From: Streptomyces sp. B21-083
Lineage (GTDB): Bacteria > Actinomycetota > Actinomycetes > Streptomycetales > Streptomycetaceae
Reading direction: 5' to 3'
Assembly: GCF_036898825.1 (NCBI RefSeq)
Contig: NZ_JARUND010000001.1
Coordinates: forward strand, 4,836,001-4,900,000
DNA: 64,000 bases
Position numbers and translations under genes: made by a program. Positions 35,573 through 43,492 of this stretch are shown here, one piece after another. The notes beneath the pieces were generated by a model, which worked only from the letters and a program-made list of their open reading frames with translations, made no database searches and had not been told where the DNA came from. Numbering within the stretch: position 1 is the first letter of the stretch; each line of letters begins with the position of its first letter.

Positions 35573-35803
35573 ATGGCGAGCAAACAGCAGACCAGACCAG
35601 GCATCGGTGAACTGGCCAAAGACAGCGTCAGGGACCTCATCGGCGTCGTCATGGGCGAGTGCGGGGGCCGTGTGCAGATGCGGCCGATCCGTGGCGGCCT
35701 GGAGTGGGACGCCATCCCGGACGACGTGGTGGCGCTCAGCGCGCGGGAGGAACTGAGCGCACGTCTGACCATCAAGAACGGCAACAGTCTGGGCGGGTTG
35801 TGA
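35573..35803 (+). CDS. Small conserved-type AICE protein, unknown
   Basis: 76 residues from ATG 35573 (an earlier in-frame ATG at 35561 is possible). Sequence KQQTRPGIGELAKDSVRDLI then GVVMGECGGRVQMRPIRGGLEWD and a short C-terminus; one alpha/beta domain, no membrane segment. It is divergent from the HTH-TPR regulator and shares the palindromic operator. Its stop overlaps the next start (TGATG), indicating coupling. I do not recognise the family. Confidence 0.65.
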   Translation: MASKQQTRPGIGELAKDSVRDLIGVVMGECGGRVQMRPIRGGLEWDAIPDDVVALSAREELSARLTIKNGNSLGGL

Positions 35804-35976
35804 TGCGCGCCATCGGCCGGTACGCCGGAGTCCTCTTCATCATCTGCATCAGCGGTTCGTGCGGCCTGGTGATCGGCGCGCCCTCGGTATCCGCCAGTAG
35901 ACCGGCCGCCCCGGACGGGTGCCAGTTCACGGCTCCCCCGTCCCCGTCCGGGGCCGGCCTCCAACCTGCCCCCTGA
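35803..35976 (+). CDS. Small secreted or membrane-tethered peptide
   Basis: 57 residues. The start overlaps the previous stop. A basic N-terminus and hydrophobic segment (YAGVLFIICISGSCGLVIGA) form a signal peptide or anchor, with a Pro/Ser-rich tail and one further Cys (PDGCQFTAPPSPSG). It is probably co-translated with the 35573 product. Function unknown. Confidence 0.5.
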   Translation: MRAIGRYAGVLFIICISGSCGLVIGAPSVSASRPAAPDGCQFTAPPSPSGAGLQPAP

Positions 35977-36052
35977 TCGTCTGCAAGAGCCCAGCTCGGC
36001 GATCAAGGCGGCATGCCCGTGCCACGCACCACCTCACACCGGGAGATTGCAT

Positions 36053-36496
36053 ATGACGGCAACGGCGAACGATCAGCGGACCGGCCGCGCGGTGGCTGGT
36101 GAGGAAGTATTCGAGAGCCTCGCCCACTTCGTGGTCATCCACAACGGGCAGTCGGCCGAGCGCGCGGAGCGGATCGCGGACCAGGCGGTGGCGTTCCTGG
36201 TCACGGCGGCCACCGCCACCGTTCCGATGGTCCCGTCCGATGACGTGGACCTGGGCCTCCACGCGCTCATCCTGCACACGAAGGAGTACGCCGCGCTGTG
36301 CGAGCGGTACGCGGGCCGCTACCTGCACCACAACCCGAAGCGGGGTGGAGGCGCCCGCGACCCTGAGATGGTCGCCGCCTCCGCACGCGCTATGAAGGCG
36401 GCCGGGTTCATGGTCTTCGACGACCTGTGGACCGTGAACGGCGTGAATCTCGCGCAGTGCGATTCGGACTGCGGCCGACCGTACGGTCAGGCCTAG
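36053..36496 (+). CDS. Hypothetical AICE protein with His/Tyr-rich helical region
   Basis: 147 residues from ATG 36053 (GGGAG 8 nt upstream). Helical N-terminus (EEVFESLAHFVVIHNGQSAE), central VDLGLHALILHTKEYAALCE then RYAGRYLHHNPKRGGGARDP, a pattern resembling plant-type glycine-rich-domain (GRDP-like) proteins with conserved His/Tyr/Cys, and a C-terminal SDCGRP. Function unknown. It precedes the kinase-like gene with a small hairpin between them. Confidence 0.65.
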   Translation: MTATANDQRTGRAVAGEEVFESLAHFVVIHNGQSAERAERIADQAVAFLVTAATATVPMVPSDDVDLGLHALILHTKEYAALCERYAGRYLHHNPKRGGGARDPEMVAASARAMKAAGFMVFDDLWTVNGVNLAQCDSDCGRPYGQA

Positions 36497-36514
36497 CCAC
36501 ACGACAACTGCGAC

Positions 36515-36543
36515 GCGGCCGGCCTGAATTCGTGGTCGGCCGC
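36515..36543 (+). terminator. Hairpin between 36496 and the kinase-like gene
   Basis: GCGGCCG / CGGCCGC, 7-bp stem with a 15-nt loop just after the stop codon. It may be a terminator or an attenuating structure before the TTG start at 36574. Confidence 0.5.
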
Positions 36544-36573
36544 GCTCGCCTGAACCCTGGAAGGGATGAGACG

Positions 36574-37410
36574 TTGCCGGGCTCAACCCCTGAACTGCCG
36601 ATCGTGGTGCTCGACGCACTCATGCCCACGACGCAGCGCATGGTCATCAACCGTCGAGGCTCCATAGTCTGGGAGGTGGAGAGCCACCGGGGCCACTACG
36701 CCGTGAAGATCGGCTATCCGGTCGAGGCTACGGCCGACTGGCCTGCCCAGCCCTGGACCGCGCTCGCGCCCGCACGCGAGGGCGCCGTTCTGCTTCGCCT
36801 CGGCGTCGAGCAGAGCGCGTACGGCGAATGGGAACACGGCACCTGGAACTACCAGCCGTGGCACGAAGGACCGGACCTGTACCGGCTGTGGGAGCGCTGC
36901 CGCACGAAGGACTCGCCCATCGCACCGGACACCAGCGAAGCACTGGAATGCGCCGAAGCGCTCGCCGACCTCCACGCCAAAGGCTGGGCACACGGCGATG
37001 TACAGCCCGCCCACTTCATCATCGGCCCGGAACGAACACACCTCATCGACCTCGCCCTCGCCCACGGCGGCCACGTACCCGAGGGACACGACTTCCCCTT
37101 CCGCGGCTGCCTCGTCCACTACGAAGCACCAGAGATCGCACGCAGCGTCCTCGACACCGGAGAAGCCGAGCCGACACCAGAAGCCGACATCTACGCGCTC
37201 GGGGCCTCGCTGCTCATCTCCGCCACGGGCTGGCGGGCGGTCGAGTACCCGGACGACGCTCCGCGACCTGTGCAGCGAGAGGCAGTTGCCAACGGCCGAC
37301 GTCGGCCCGTGAAAGTGCCCGGTGAGCTAGGCGAATTGGTCGACGCGATACTCAGCCACACACCGGGGGATCGGCCCACCATCTTCGAGGTGGTCAAAGC
37401 CCTGACCTGA
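36574..37410 (+). CDS. Protein-kinase-like fold protein
   Basis: 278 residues from TTG 36574 (GGAAGGGATG upstream). Kinase landmarks: a beta-3 Lys in HYAVKIGYPVE, an alpha-C region REGAVLLRLGVEQSAYG, the catalytic loop WAHGDVQPAHFII (HGD in place of HRD), a degenerate DFG in HLIDLALAHGG, and APEIARSVLDTGEAEPTPEA then DIYALGASLLISATGWRAVE typical of Ser/Thr kinases. The DFG change (DLA) makes activity uncertain; phosphotransferases of the aminoglycoside type are an alternative. It is unusual inside an AICE and may tune transfer or act as cargo. Confidence 0.75.
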   Translation: MPGSTPELPIVVLDALMPTTQRMVINRRGSIVWEVESHRGHYAVKIGYPVEATADWPAQPWTALAPAREGAVLLRLGVEQSAYGEWEHGTWNYQPWHEGPDLYRLWERCRTKDSPIAPDTSEALECAEALADLHAKGWAHGDVQPAHFIIGPERTHLIDLALAHGGHVPEGHDFPFRGCLVHYEAPEIARSVLDTGEAEPTPEADIYALGASLLISATGWRAVEYPDDAPRPVQREAVANGRRRPVKVPGELGELVDAILSHTPGDRPTIFEVVKALT

Positions 37411-37464
37411 TCCCCAAAACCCTGCCCACCTCGCGTCAGCAGTGCGCAGACGCCAACAACAAGA

Positions 37465-37510
37465 GACCGGACCACCCCTCAGCCTGGACAGCATTCCGGG
37501 TGGTCCGGTC
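37465..37510 (+). terminator. Strong hairpin terminator after the kinase-like gene
   Basis: 13-bp perfect stem GACCGGACCACCC / GGGTGGTCCGGTC with a 20-nt loop, 55 bp after the stop. Confidence 0.8.
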
Positions 37511-38127
37511 GTGGAATCCCTGATCAGGACCCCGGTGCCGATGGTACCGGGGCGGTCGGCGTGCTCGGATTCGGGCGCGGCGACAACCCCCGACAGCTGT
37601 TGTTGAGTTAGAGAGGACGGCGGTTGAAGGCGGCCATTGGAAGCACGGTTCTGACGTGCACCACCGAAAGTGAGCCAAGACGGCGAGTGCGCCGAACGAG
37701 CACCCGTCACGTATGTCTCCAGCAACCCCGTACTGGCATCAGCCACGCTGCCCGGTTTCGAAACGACGGCCACCCGGACGGCGGGGTCGTGCGCGCTCGG
37801 GCTCGGCCTGGTCCTGGTGCTGGTCGTACTCCTGGTGCTCGGGCTGGGCGAGTTGCTTCCTGGTCTGGCTGTCTGCCTTGGCGGTGCTGCGCGCTGAGTG
37901 GACGGGGGCCGCCGCAGCGGTGGCGGAGACAGGGAGCGGCGGCGGCCCCTGGCCGCCAGCGCGCGCGGGCCGCCGTAGGCGGTCCGCCTTGATCCAGTAA
38001 AGAAACTCTGAACAGCACCGATGGGCAGCGGTCGATCGACCTGGGAGAGGCACGGATGCCGTGGGCATGCCCCGACGGTTCGAGCAAGTGCGGCACGGAA
38101 CGACGGCACGGCGGCAAGCGGGGAGCG
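37511..38127. other. About 600 bp without a supported gene
   Basis: Frames exist on both strands (for example a plus-strand 75-codon frame at 37670-37897 with one hydrophobic stretch LVLVLVVLLVLGLGELL) but codon position bias is mixed and none has a convincing start. A small membrane peptide is possible. Confidence 0.35.
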
Positions 38128-38355
38128 ATGACCGAGCACATACCGGACAACGAAATGGGGTCGACCAGCATTCAGGTCGGGGACACGGATCAAGTAGTCG
38201 CGTTGATCGAGGAGATGCGGGCCATGGTCGTTCGTCTCAGCAGAGAGACCAGGGAGTTGCGAGAGGAAGTGGCCCAGCTCAGGACTACGGCTTCGGCTGC
38301 TGAGCTGCCTTCAGTTCCTCTACCTCGCGCCGCAGTTCCTGATGATCAACGCTGA
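38128..38355 (+). CDS. Small coiled-coil protein overlapping the GntR gene
   Basis: 75 residues from ATG 38128 (GGGGAG 6 nt upstream). The middle is a coiled coil (VVALIEEMRAMVVRLSRETR then ELREEVAQLR). It is convergent with the GntR regulator and overlaps its last 71 nt. The C-terminus of that regulator is also a short coiled coil (ALSVDHQELRREVEELKAAQ), so the two could pair. Coding status is uncertain because of the overlap. Confidence 0.4.
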   Translation: MTEHIPDNEMGSTSIQVGDTDQVVALIEEMRAMVVRLSRETRELREEVAQLRTTASAAELPSVPLPRAAVPDDQR

Positions 38356-38776
38356 GAGCACGGATCTCGTCACGTAGTGCGGTGAGTACTTCGGCAAGGG
38401 TGGTCCCGGCGACTGCGGCAGCTTCGGTGTCGTCGGGCCCGCCCTCCCCCTGGTCGGCCTGGCCGTGCCCCTCGCCCCTGTTCGCCAAGTACCAAGCCGG
38501 AGCGGTGTAGTCCGCCGAGAGCTCCCCGCCGGCACCGTGGTCCGCGACGAAGCTGCCCCGACCATGGATCGTGTAGATCAGCCCCTCGTCCCGCAGGACG
38601 TTGAGCGCAGACCTCGCGGTCATGTTGGCCACACCGAAGCGTTCCTGTAGCTCGCGGATGGACGGCATCTGCTCGCCCGGCTTGATCCGCCCATGCAAGA
38701 TGTCGCGCCGAATCTCGTCGGCGGCGTGCTGATACGGCGGCCGACGGTCCTGCTTGCTCTCTGGCGCGGGGCTCAT
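38285..38776 (-). CDS. GntR-family repressor of AICE transfer genes (KorSA-like)
   Basis: 163 residues from ATG 38776; an in-frame ATG at 38824 lies inside the operator palindrome and is less likely. GntR winged helix at ~12-75: YQHAADEIRRDILHGRIKPG, MPSIRELQERFGVANMTARS, GLIYTIHGRGSFV. There is no effector domain of normal size; an acidic Gly/Asp linker and a short coiled coil end the protein. pSAM2-type elements use such a repressor (KorSA) to keep replication and transfer off. It is divergent from the transfer operon across a 25-bp palindrome. Confidence 0.88.
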   Translation of the reverse strand: MSPAPESKQDRRPPYQHAADEIRRDILHGRIKPGEQMPSIRELQERFGVANMTARSALNVLRDEGLIYTIHGRGSFVADHGAGGELSADYTAPAWYLANRGEGHGQADQGEGGPDDTEAAAVAGTTLAEVLTALRDEIRALSVDHQELRREVEELKAAQQPKP

Positions 38777-38816
38777 GGCCCAAGAGTAGCGATTCTTAGC
38801 ACCCCTAGCACACCCC

Positions 38817-38841
38817 ACTGACATAGGTGGCCTATGTCAGT
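38817..38841. promoter_or_regulatory. Operator palindrome between the GntR gene and the transfer operon
   Basis: ACTGACATAGG-TGG-CCTATGTCAGT, 11-bp perfect arms. It is followed by CCTAGCT / GCTAGGT motifs and a TTGACA at 38866-38871, a likely -35 for the gene at 38948 (candidate -10 TTCAAT at 38889, 17-bp spacing). Binding here would control both directions. Confidence 0.75.
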
Positions 38842-38947
38842 TGATACCTAGCTCACCCGATTCACTTGACACTGCTAGGTCTGCTATGTTCAATGGAGAG
38901 CACGCCCCACCGCCCCGGTGGAGCGCAATCGAGAGGAATCAACTCCC

Positions 38948-39298
38948 ATGGCACGCATCCGTGTTGGCCTGCTCCCCACCTCCTCGTTCATGGTCGGCAC
39001 CCTGCCGGTGCCGAAGTACGCGGACCAGGAGAAGACGCAGTTCGCCACCGACCGTGAGACCGGCGCGAAGCTCTACACGATCACCCTCTTCTTCATGGAG
39101 GAGGACCGCGCCGAGGCTCTGAAGATCACCGTTCCGGAAACCGGTCTGCCCAACGGGCTCCGGCCTGGTGTCCCGGTCATGCCGGTGGAGCTGTTCGCCA
39201 CTCCGTGGGCGCGCATCTTCAACGGCTCGCTCTCGGACGGCATCGCCTACCGCGCGAGCCGACTCGACCTGGTGGCCCCGGCCGCTGAGGCGGCGTGA
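38948..39298 (+). CDS. SCO3933-family regulatory protein
   Basis: 116 residues from ATG 38948. Soluble alpha/beta protein: IRVGLLPTSSFMVGTLPVPK, YADQEKTQFATDRETGAKLY, ITLFFMEEDRAEALKITVPE, then VELFATPWARIFNG. The family is found next to the translocase gene in many Streptomyces integrative elements and is named regulatory, without a known mechanism. First gene after the GntR-controlled promoter. It overlaps the next start by 4 nt (GTGA). Confidence 0.75.
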   Translation: MARIRVGLLPTSSFMVGTLPVPKYADQEKTQFATDRETGAKLYTITLFFMEEDRAEALKITVPETGLPNGLRPGVPVMPVELFATPWARIFNGSLSDGIAYRASRLDLVAPAAEAA

Positions 39299-39507
39299 GC
39301 GGCACCGCTTTCCGGTTCGGCGCTGAGCGCAGCTACCCGCTGCCTCACGCCGGGCCGGATGCCCAGGTCACCGAGTCTCTCGTGACCTCGGTGGCGGCCG
39401 TGCTCGTCGCCTACGGCTTCCCCCGCCTCGACACGTCGGCGGATCGGGCGGCCCTTGAATCGGCCCTCACGGCCTTCCTCTACAACCCGTTGGAGAGTCA
39501 CAGATGA
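39295..39507 (+). CDS. Small AICE protein between SCO3933-like and translocase genes
   Basis: 70 residues from GTG 39295. Helical (QVTESLVTSVAAVLVAYGFP, TSADRAALESALTAFLYNPL), soluble. It overlaps its upstream neighbour by 4 nt (GTGA) and its downstream neighbour by 4 nt (ATGA), so it is certainly translated within the operon. Function unknown. Confidence 0.75.
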   Translation: MSGTAFRFGAERSYPLPHAGPDAQVTESLVTSVAAVLVAYGFPRLDTSADRAALESALTAFLYNPLESHR

Positions 39508-40910
39508 AGGATCCGAACGCACCGGCGCAAGGGATCTTCGGTCACGTCCCGCTCGTCGTCGCCCTGGTGCTCGCCGTGGTCGTCGGATGGGCGGTCTGGT
39601 GGATAGTCCGCTACGTTCGCGCCGATTCCATGACCCGGCAGTCCATACGGCAGGCCATACGCGTGCGGTGGGGCTGGAAGCGGCTCGCACCGATGCTCAA
39701 GCTGTCGGCCACGGACAAGACCCCGACCGCGCTGGCGTCGCTGGCGAACACGAACGGCAAGCCCATCAAGCCGCGTGTCCTCATCCCTGCCCTGAAGGTG
39801 AAGCACGACGCGTATGGGGTGATCGCGCGGGCACAGTGCCTGCCTGGCATCGGGCTTACGCAGTTCCAGAAGGCGGCGCCGCACCTCGCGGACGCCTGGC
39901 GCTGCACGCGGGTGGCGGTCACTCAGTACACGCCTGGGCAGATCCTCATCCGGGGTGTGCGACTGGATCCGTTGAAGTTCCCCACCGAGCACCACCCCAC
40001 GGGTGACGCACCGGAGGAGACAGCCCAGTGGGATCTGGGCTTGGACGAGTACGCGCAACCCGTGTCCGTGAACCTCACGCAGGTGCCCGGCGTGACCGTG
40101 GCCGGCCTTCCCGGTTTCGGCAAGACCAGCCTGATCAACCGGCTTCTCTCCGACTGGGCACCCTCTCCCGCAGTCCAGTTCGCCTGCGCGGACGGCAAGG
40201 TATCGGCTGCGTACGAAGGTGACTACGCCGATTGGGTCCAACGCATGTTTGCCTTCGTGGGCGATGACCTGGAAGAGGCGAACAAGCTGTTCCGGCAGCT
40301 TGTGGAACTGCGCCGCGCGCGGTCGGCATCGGTGCGCCAGGTACTCGGGGTGAAGTCCATGTGGGACGTCGGCCCCTCCGAGAACTGGCCCCTGGTCGTA
40401 CTGATCGTCGACGAAGCGCACACCTACTTCCGCGACCACAAGGGCAGCGACCAGCAGACGAAGAAGCTGGCCGCGCTCGCCGCCGAGAACGCCCGGCTCG
40501 TGGAAGACCTGGTGAAGAAGGGCCGGTCCGTGGGACTGCTCGTCATCCTCACCACTCAGAAGTCCACCGGCGACGCGATACCCACCTTCATCCGCGACGT
40601 GTGCCCCGTGGGCCTGAGCTTCGCCCAGAAGACCGCCGAAGCCGCCGTGGCCGCGCTCGGCGAAGAGATCCGGGAATGGCCGGACGCCAACCCCATCAAC
40701 CTCCAAGACCCCACCTACGTCGGCGTCGCGTCGATGAACCACCAGTCACAACCCGGCTTCGTCCGTATCCGTACGCCCTACGTGCCCGACGCGGAAGCGG
40801 CTCTCATTGCCGAACAGACAGCGAACCTCACCGCCGACCCGGGCGCCCTCCTGGAAGCCTTCCTCGGCCTTCGCCTGGCGGACGTGGACCTGACCAAGCT
40901 CGACGTCTGA
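39504..40910 (+). CDS. FtsK/SpoIIIE-type conjugal translocase (TraB/TraSA-like)
   Basis: 468 residues. One N-terminal TM (VPLVVALVLAVVVGWAVWWI, ~13-33). The motor domain has Walker A VAGLPGFGKTSLINRLLSDW (~200-219) and Walker B WPLVVLIVDEAHTYF (~295-309), plus VGLLVILTTQKSTGDAIP as the arginine-finger/sensor region. In Streptomyces elements a single such hexameric translocase moves double-stranded DNA between hyphae and is sufficient for transfer. Length and placement match TraSA of pSAM2. Confidence 0.92.
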   Translation: MKDPNAPAQGIFGHVPLVVALVLAVVVGWAVWWIVRYVRADSMTRQSIRQAIRVRWGWKRLAPMLKLSATDKTPTALASLANTNGKPIKPRVLIPALKVKHDAYGVIARAQCLPGIGLTQFQKAAPHLADAWRCTRVAVTQYTPGQILIRGVRLDPLKFPTEHHPTGDAPEETAQWDLGLDEYAQPVSVNLTQVPGVTVAGLPGFGKTSLINRLLSDWAPSPAVQFACADGKVSAAYEGDYADWVQRMFAFVGDDLEEANKLFRQLVELRRARSASVRQVLGVKSMWDVGPSENWPLVVLIVDEAHTYFRDHKGSDQQTKKLAALAAENARLVEDLVKKGRSVGLLVILTTQKSTGDAIPTFIRDVCPVGLSFAQKTAEAAVAALGEEIREWPDANPINLQDPTYVGVASMNHQSQPGFVRIRTPYVPDAEAALIAEQTANLTADPGALLEAFLGLRLADVDLTKLDV

Positions 40911-40967
40911 GCCGCAGACCTTCAGCGTCAACACGTTCCCGACGCCCAGGAGAGGAGGTGAACTCCC

Positions 40968-41672
40968 ATGACAACAGAGGACCGGATCACTCAACGCACC
41001 ATCACCGCCGTCATGATCGTCATTGCCGCGCTGGCGTTCGTCTTCTCCTTCGGCAACGTCTGGTCGCTCGCCCTGCGCCTCGGCGTCCCCGGCCCGATCG
41101 CACCGCTCATCGCTCCGATGGTGGACCTATCCGTGGTCGGCCTCCTGGTCGCCCTGCGCTATCTCTCCCTGCGCGGCCTGCCCACCGAACAGATGACGGC
41201 CGCCACCCGTCTCATGCACTTCTCCGGACTGCTGACCCTGGCTCTCAACGTCGCAGAACCGATCGTCGCCGGACACTACGGCCGCGCCGCCGTTGACGCG
41301 GTGGCCCCGCTGCTCCTACTCGGCTGGGGCGCCGTCGGCCCGCAACTCCTCCGCGCCTTCCACACCGTTGCGCACCCCGCCGTACCGGCTTCGCTGCCGA
41401 ACAAGATCGAGCCGGAGCCTGAGACAGCTTCTGACGTATCCCACCCTGTTGCGGTGCCTCTCACCGTTCCGGCCCCGGCACCGGTCGCTCCTCGCACGGC
41501 CCCGGCTCCCATTTCGCCTGCGGTCAAGGTGCCCGAGCCGCTGCTGACCGAAGCACGCTCCATCGCCACGGCCCACCACACCGAGCACGCCGAACCGATC
41601 ACAGCGGCCCAGCTCAAGACGCGACTCGGCATCGGCCTGCCCATGGCCACCGCGCTTCACGCCGCTCTGTAA
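40968..41672 (+). CDS. DUF2637 membrane protein (Spd-type spread protein)
   Basis: 234 residues, AGGAGAGGAGG upstream. Four hydrophobic segments fill the N-terminal 130 residues (TAVMIVIAALAFVFSFGNVW, PLIAPMVDLSVVGLLVALRY, FSGLLTLALNVAEPIVAGHY, DAVAPLLLLGWGAVGPQLLR). A Pro/Ala linker (~150-185) and a C-terminal helix-turn-helix-like end (ITAAQLKTRLGIGLPMATAL) follow. DUF2637 proteins accompany AICE and plasmid transfer genes and are linked to spreading of the element inside the recipient mycelium. Confidence 0.85.
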   Translation: MTTEDRITQRTITAVMIVIAALAFVFSFGNVWSLALRLGVPGPIAPLIAPMVDLSVVGLLVALRYLSLRGLPTEQMTAATRLMHFSGLLTLALNVAEPIVAGHYGRAAVDAVAPLLLLGWGAVGPQLLRAFHTVAHPAVPASLPNKIEPEPETASDVSHPVAVPLTVPAPAPVAPRTAPAPISPAVKVPEPLLTEARSIATAHHTEHAEPITAAQLKTRLGIGLPMATALHAAL

Positions 41673-41825
41673 ACCACACCGTTCGGCTGGCCCCTCCAGC
41701 AAATTCCCTCACCGTCGCCCGCCCCTGGGCCCGACCTGTCATGCCTGCGGGCAGCAGCCCGAGCGCACTGAATCGCTGCTGCCCGCAGGGCCCACCCTCG
41801 TGCCAGAAGGGACACCCCGCCACCC

Positions 41826-43289
41826 ATGCGCCGCCCCCTCGACCTGCGCCACGTCATCAGCCCCGGTCTGCGGGACCTGGTCGAACTGGCCAACACCGAC
41901 AACTTCGACCGAGTCACCGAACAGGTCCGCGACCTGCGGGGCTGCACCAGCCCGGTCAACCTGCACGGCTGGACGACCACCACCGACCAGACCACCAACC
42001 AAGTGGTCCGCTCCTACCGCTCCGAGGACGAACCCTCCGGCCGTCTCCTCACCACCTGCGGCAACCGCCGTGCCTCTCGCTGCCCCGCCTGCTCCCACCT
42101 CTACGCCGCAGACACCTACCACCTGATCAAGGCCGGACTGTCCGGCGGCAAGAACGTCGCCGAAACCGTCCGCGACCATCCCCGCGCCTTCGTCACCCTC
42201 ACCGCCCCGTCCTTCGGCCCCGTCCACAACCGCCCCACGACCAACGCGGGAAAGCCCCGCCCCTGCTCATGCGGCGACAGCCATGCCCAGGACGCCCCCG
42301 AACTTGGCACCCCACTACGCCCGGCAAGCTACGACTACAGCGGCGCCGTGCTGTGGAACGCCCACGCCGGGGCCCTGTGGGCACGCTTCACCACCTACCT
42401 GCGCCGCGCCCTCGCCGAGCACCTCGGCATGACACAGAAGGCACTCAACGCAGCCCTCCGCGTCTCCTTCGCCAAAGTCGCCGAGTACCAACAGCGCGGC
42501 CTGGTCCACTTCCACGCGGTCGTCCGCTTCGACGGTCCCGACGGCCACACCACCTCGCCCCCGCCCTGGGCCACCTTCGATGCCCTCCGGGTCGCCGTCG
42601 GCCTGGCGGTCGAACGTGCCCGGCTCCTCGTCGACTCGGACGCGGTCGGCGAACGGGTCATCCGGTGGGGCGACCGCTTCAAGGTGGATCAGATCTCCGC
42701 CCTGGGGAACGGCGAACTCACGGACGCCAAGGTCGCCGGATACGTCGCCAAGTACGCCACCAAGAACGCAGAGGGCGCGGGCACCGTGGACCGCACCCTC
42801 GTATGCCGCCCCTGCGCCGGACGCGGCCACGTACGCGGCCCCGACGGCTTCCGCGACCTCTGCGCCGACTGCGACGGCACCGGCCAAGCCGAACCCCTCA
42901 CCAACCTCGCCGTCCAGCAGCACGCCCGGCAGATGATCCGTACCGCCTGGGCACTCGGCCACCTCCCCGAGTTCGCCCACCTCAAGCTCTGGAAGTGGGC
43001 GCACATGCTCGGCTTCCGCGGCCACTTCTCCAGCAAATCGCGCGCGTACTCGACCACCCTCGGCGCCCTCCGCGACGTACGCCGTGCCTGGCGTACAGCT
43101 CAGGCCGAAGCCGCCCGCGTCCGGGCCGGCCTTCCGGTCGACGACGAGAACACCACCCTCGTCACCGCCTCCTCCTGGACCTACCTCAGCAGCGGCTACC
43201 GCCCCGACGAAGAACTCCTCGCCGCCCAGGTCCGCCACGACAGGGCCTACACCGAACGCCTCAAGTACGAAGGAGCACCCTGGCTGTGA
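41826..43289 (+). CDS. RepSA-like rolling-circle replication initiator
   Basis: 487 residues. The Cys pairs LLTTCGNRRASRCPACSHLY near residues 77-96 form a zinc site, and the HUH-type metal motif is GLVHFHAVVRF (~224-234). The region AKVAGYVAKYATKNAEGAG (~300) carries candidate catalytic Tyr residues, and a second four-Cys zinc knuckle (VCRPCAGRGH, LCADCDGTG) follows. It matches the RepSA family of pSAM2-type elements, which nick an origin usually lying within or next to their own gene. It overlaps the excisionase start by 4 nt. Confidence 0.9.
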   Translation: MRRPLDLRHVISPGLRDLVELANTDNFDRVTEQVRDLRGCTSPVNLHGWTTTTDQTTNQVVRSYRSEDEPSGRLLTTCGNRRASRCPACSHLYAADTYHLIKAGLSGGKNVAETVRDHPRAFVTLTAPSFGPVHNRPTTNAGKPRPCSCGDSHAQDAPELGTPLRPASYDYSGAVLWNAHAGALWARFTTYLRRALAEHLGMTQKALNAALRVSFAKVAEYQQRGLVHFHAVVRFDGPDGHTTSPPPWATFDALRVAVGLAVERARLLVDSDAVGERVIRWGDRFKVDQISALGNGELTDAKVAGYVAKYATKNAEGAGTVDRTLVCRPCAGRGHVRGPDGFRDLCADCDGTGQAEPLTNLAVQQHARQMIRTAWALGHLPEFAHLKLWKWAHMLGFRGHFSSKSRAYSTTLGALRDVRRAWRTAQAEAARVRAGLPVDDENTTLVTASSWTYLSSGYRPDEELLAAQVRHDRAYTERLKYEGAPWL

Positions 43290-43492
43290 CCACTCCGACC
43301 ACCGCTGACAAGCGGACGCTGACACTGGTCGAAGCACTCGCTGAGATCAGGGTCTCCCGCGCCGCCTTCTACCGAATGCGGGCCCGGGGCCAGGCACCGA
43401 GGCATCTGAAGCTCCCCAACGGTCAGATACGCATCCGCCGGGCCGACCTCGACGCCTGGTTCGACGGCTGCGAGGTGGAGGAAGCATGCTGA
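43286..43492 (+). CDS. xis: Excisionase (MerR-like HTH)
   Basis: 68 residues from GTG 43286, overlapping the rep stop. Helix-turn-helix TLVEALAEIRVSRAAFYRMR (~12-31) and wing APRHLKLPNGQIRIRRADLD typical of actinomycete excisionases. It directs the integrase towards excision. Its stop lies inside the start of the integrase gene, so rep, xis and int form one unit. Confidence 0.9.
   Translation: MTTPTTADKRTLTLVEALAEIRVSRAAFYRMRARGQAPRHLKLPNGQIRIRRADLDAWFDGCEVEEAC

Noticed and set aside
37670..37897. 75-codon plus-strand frame with a hydrophobic stretch
   Set aside because: No ribosome site, mixed codon bias and no relation to neighbours; left as gene-poor DNA.
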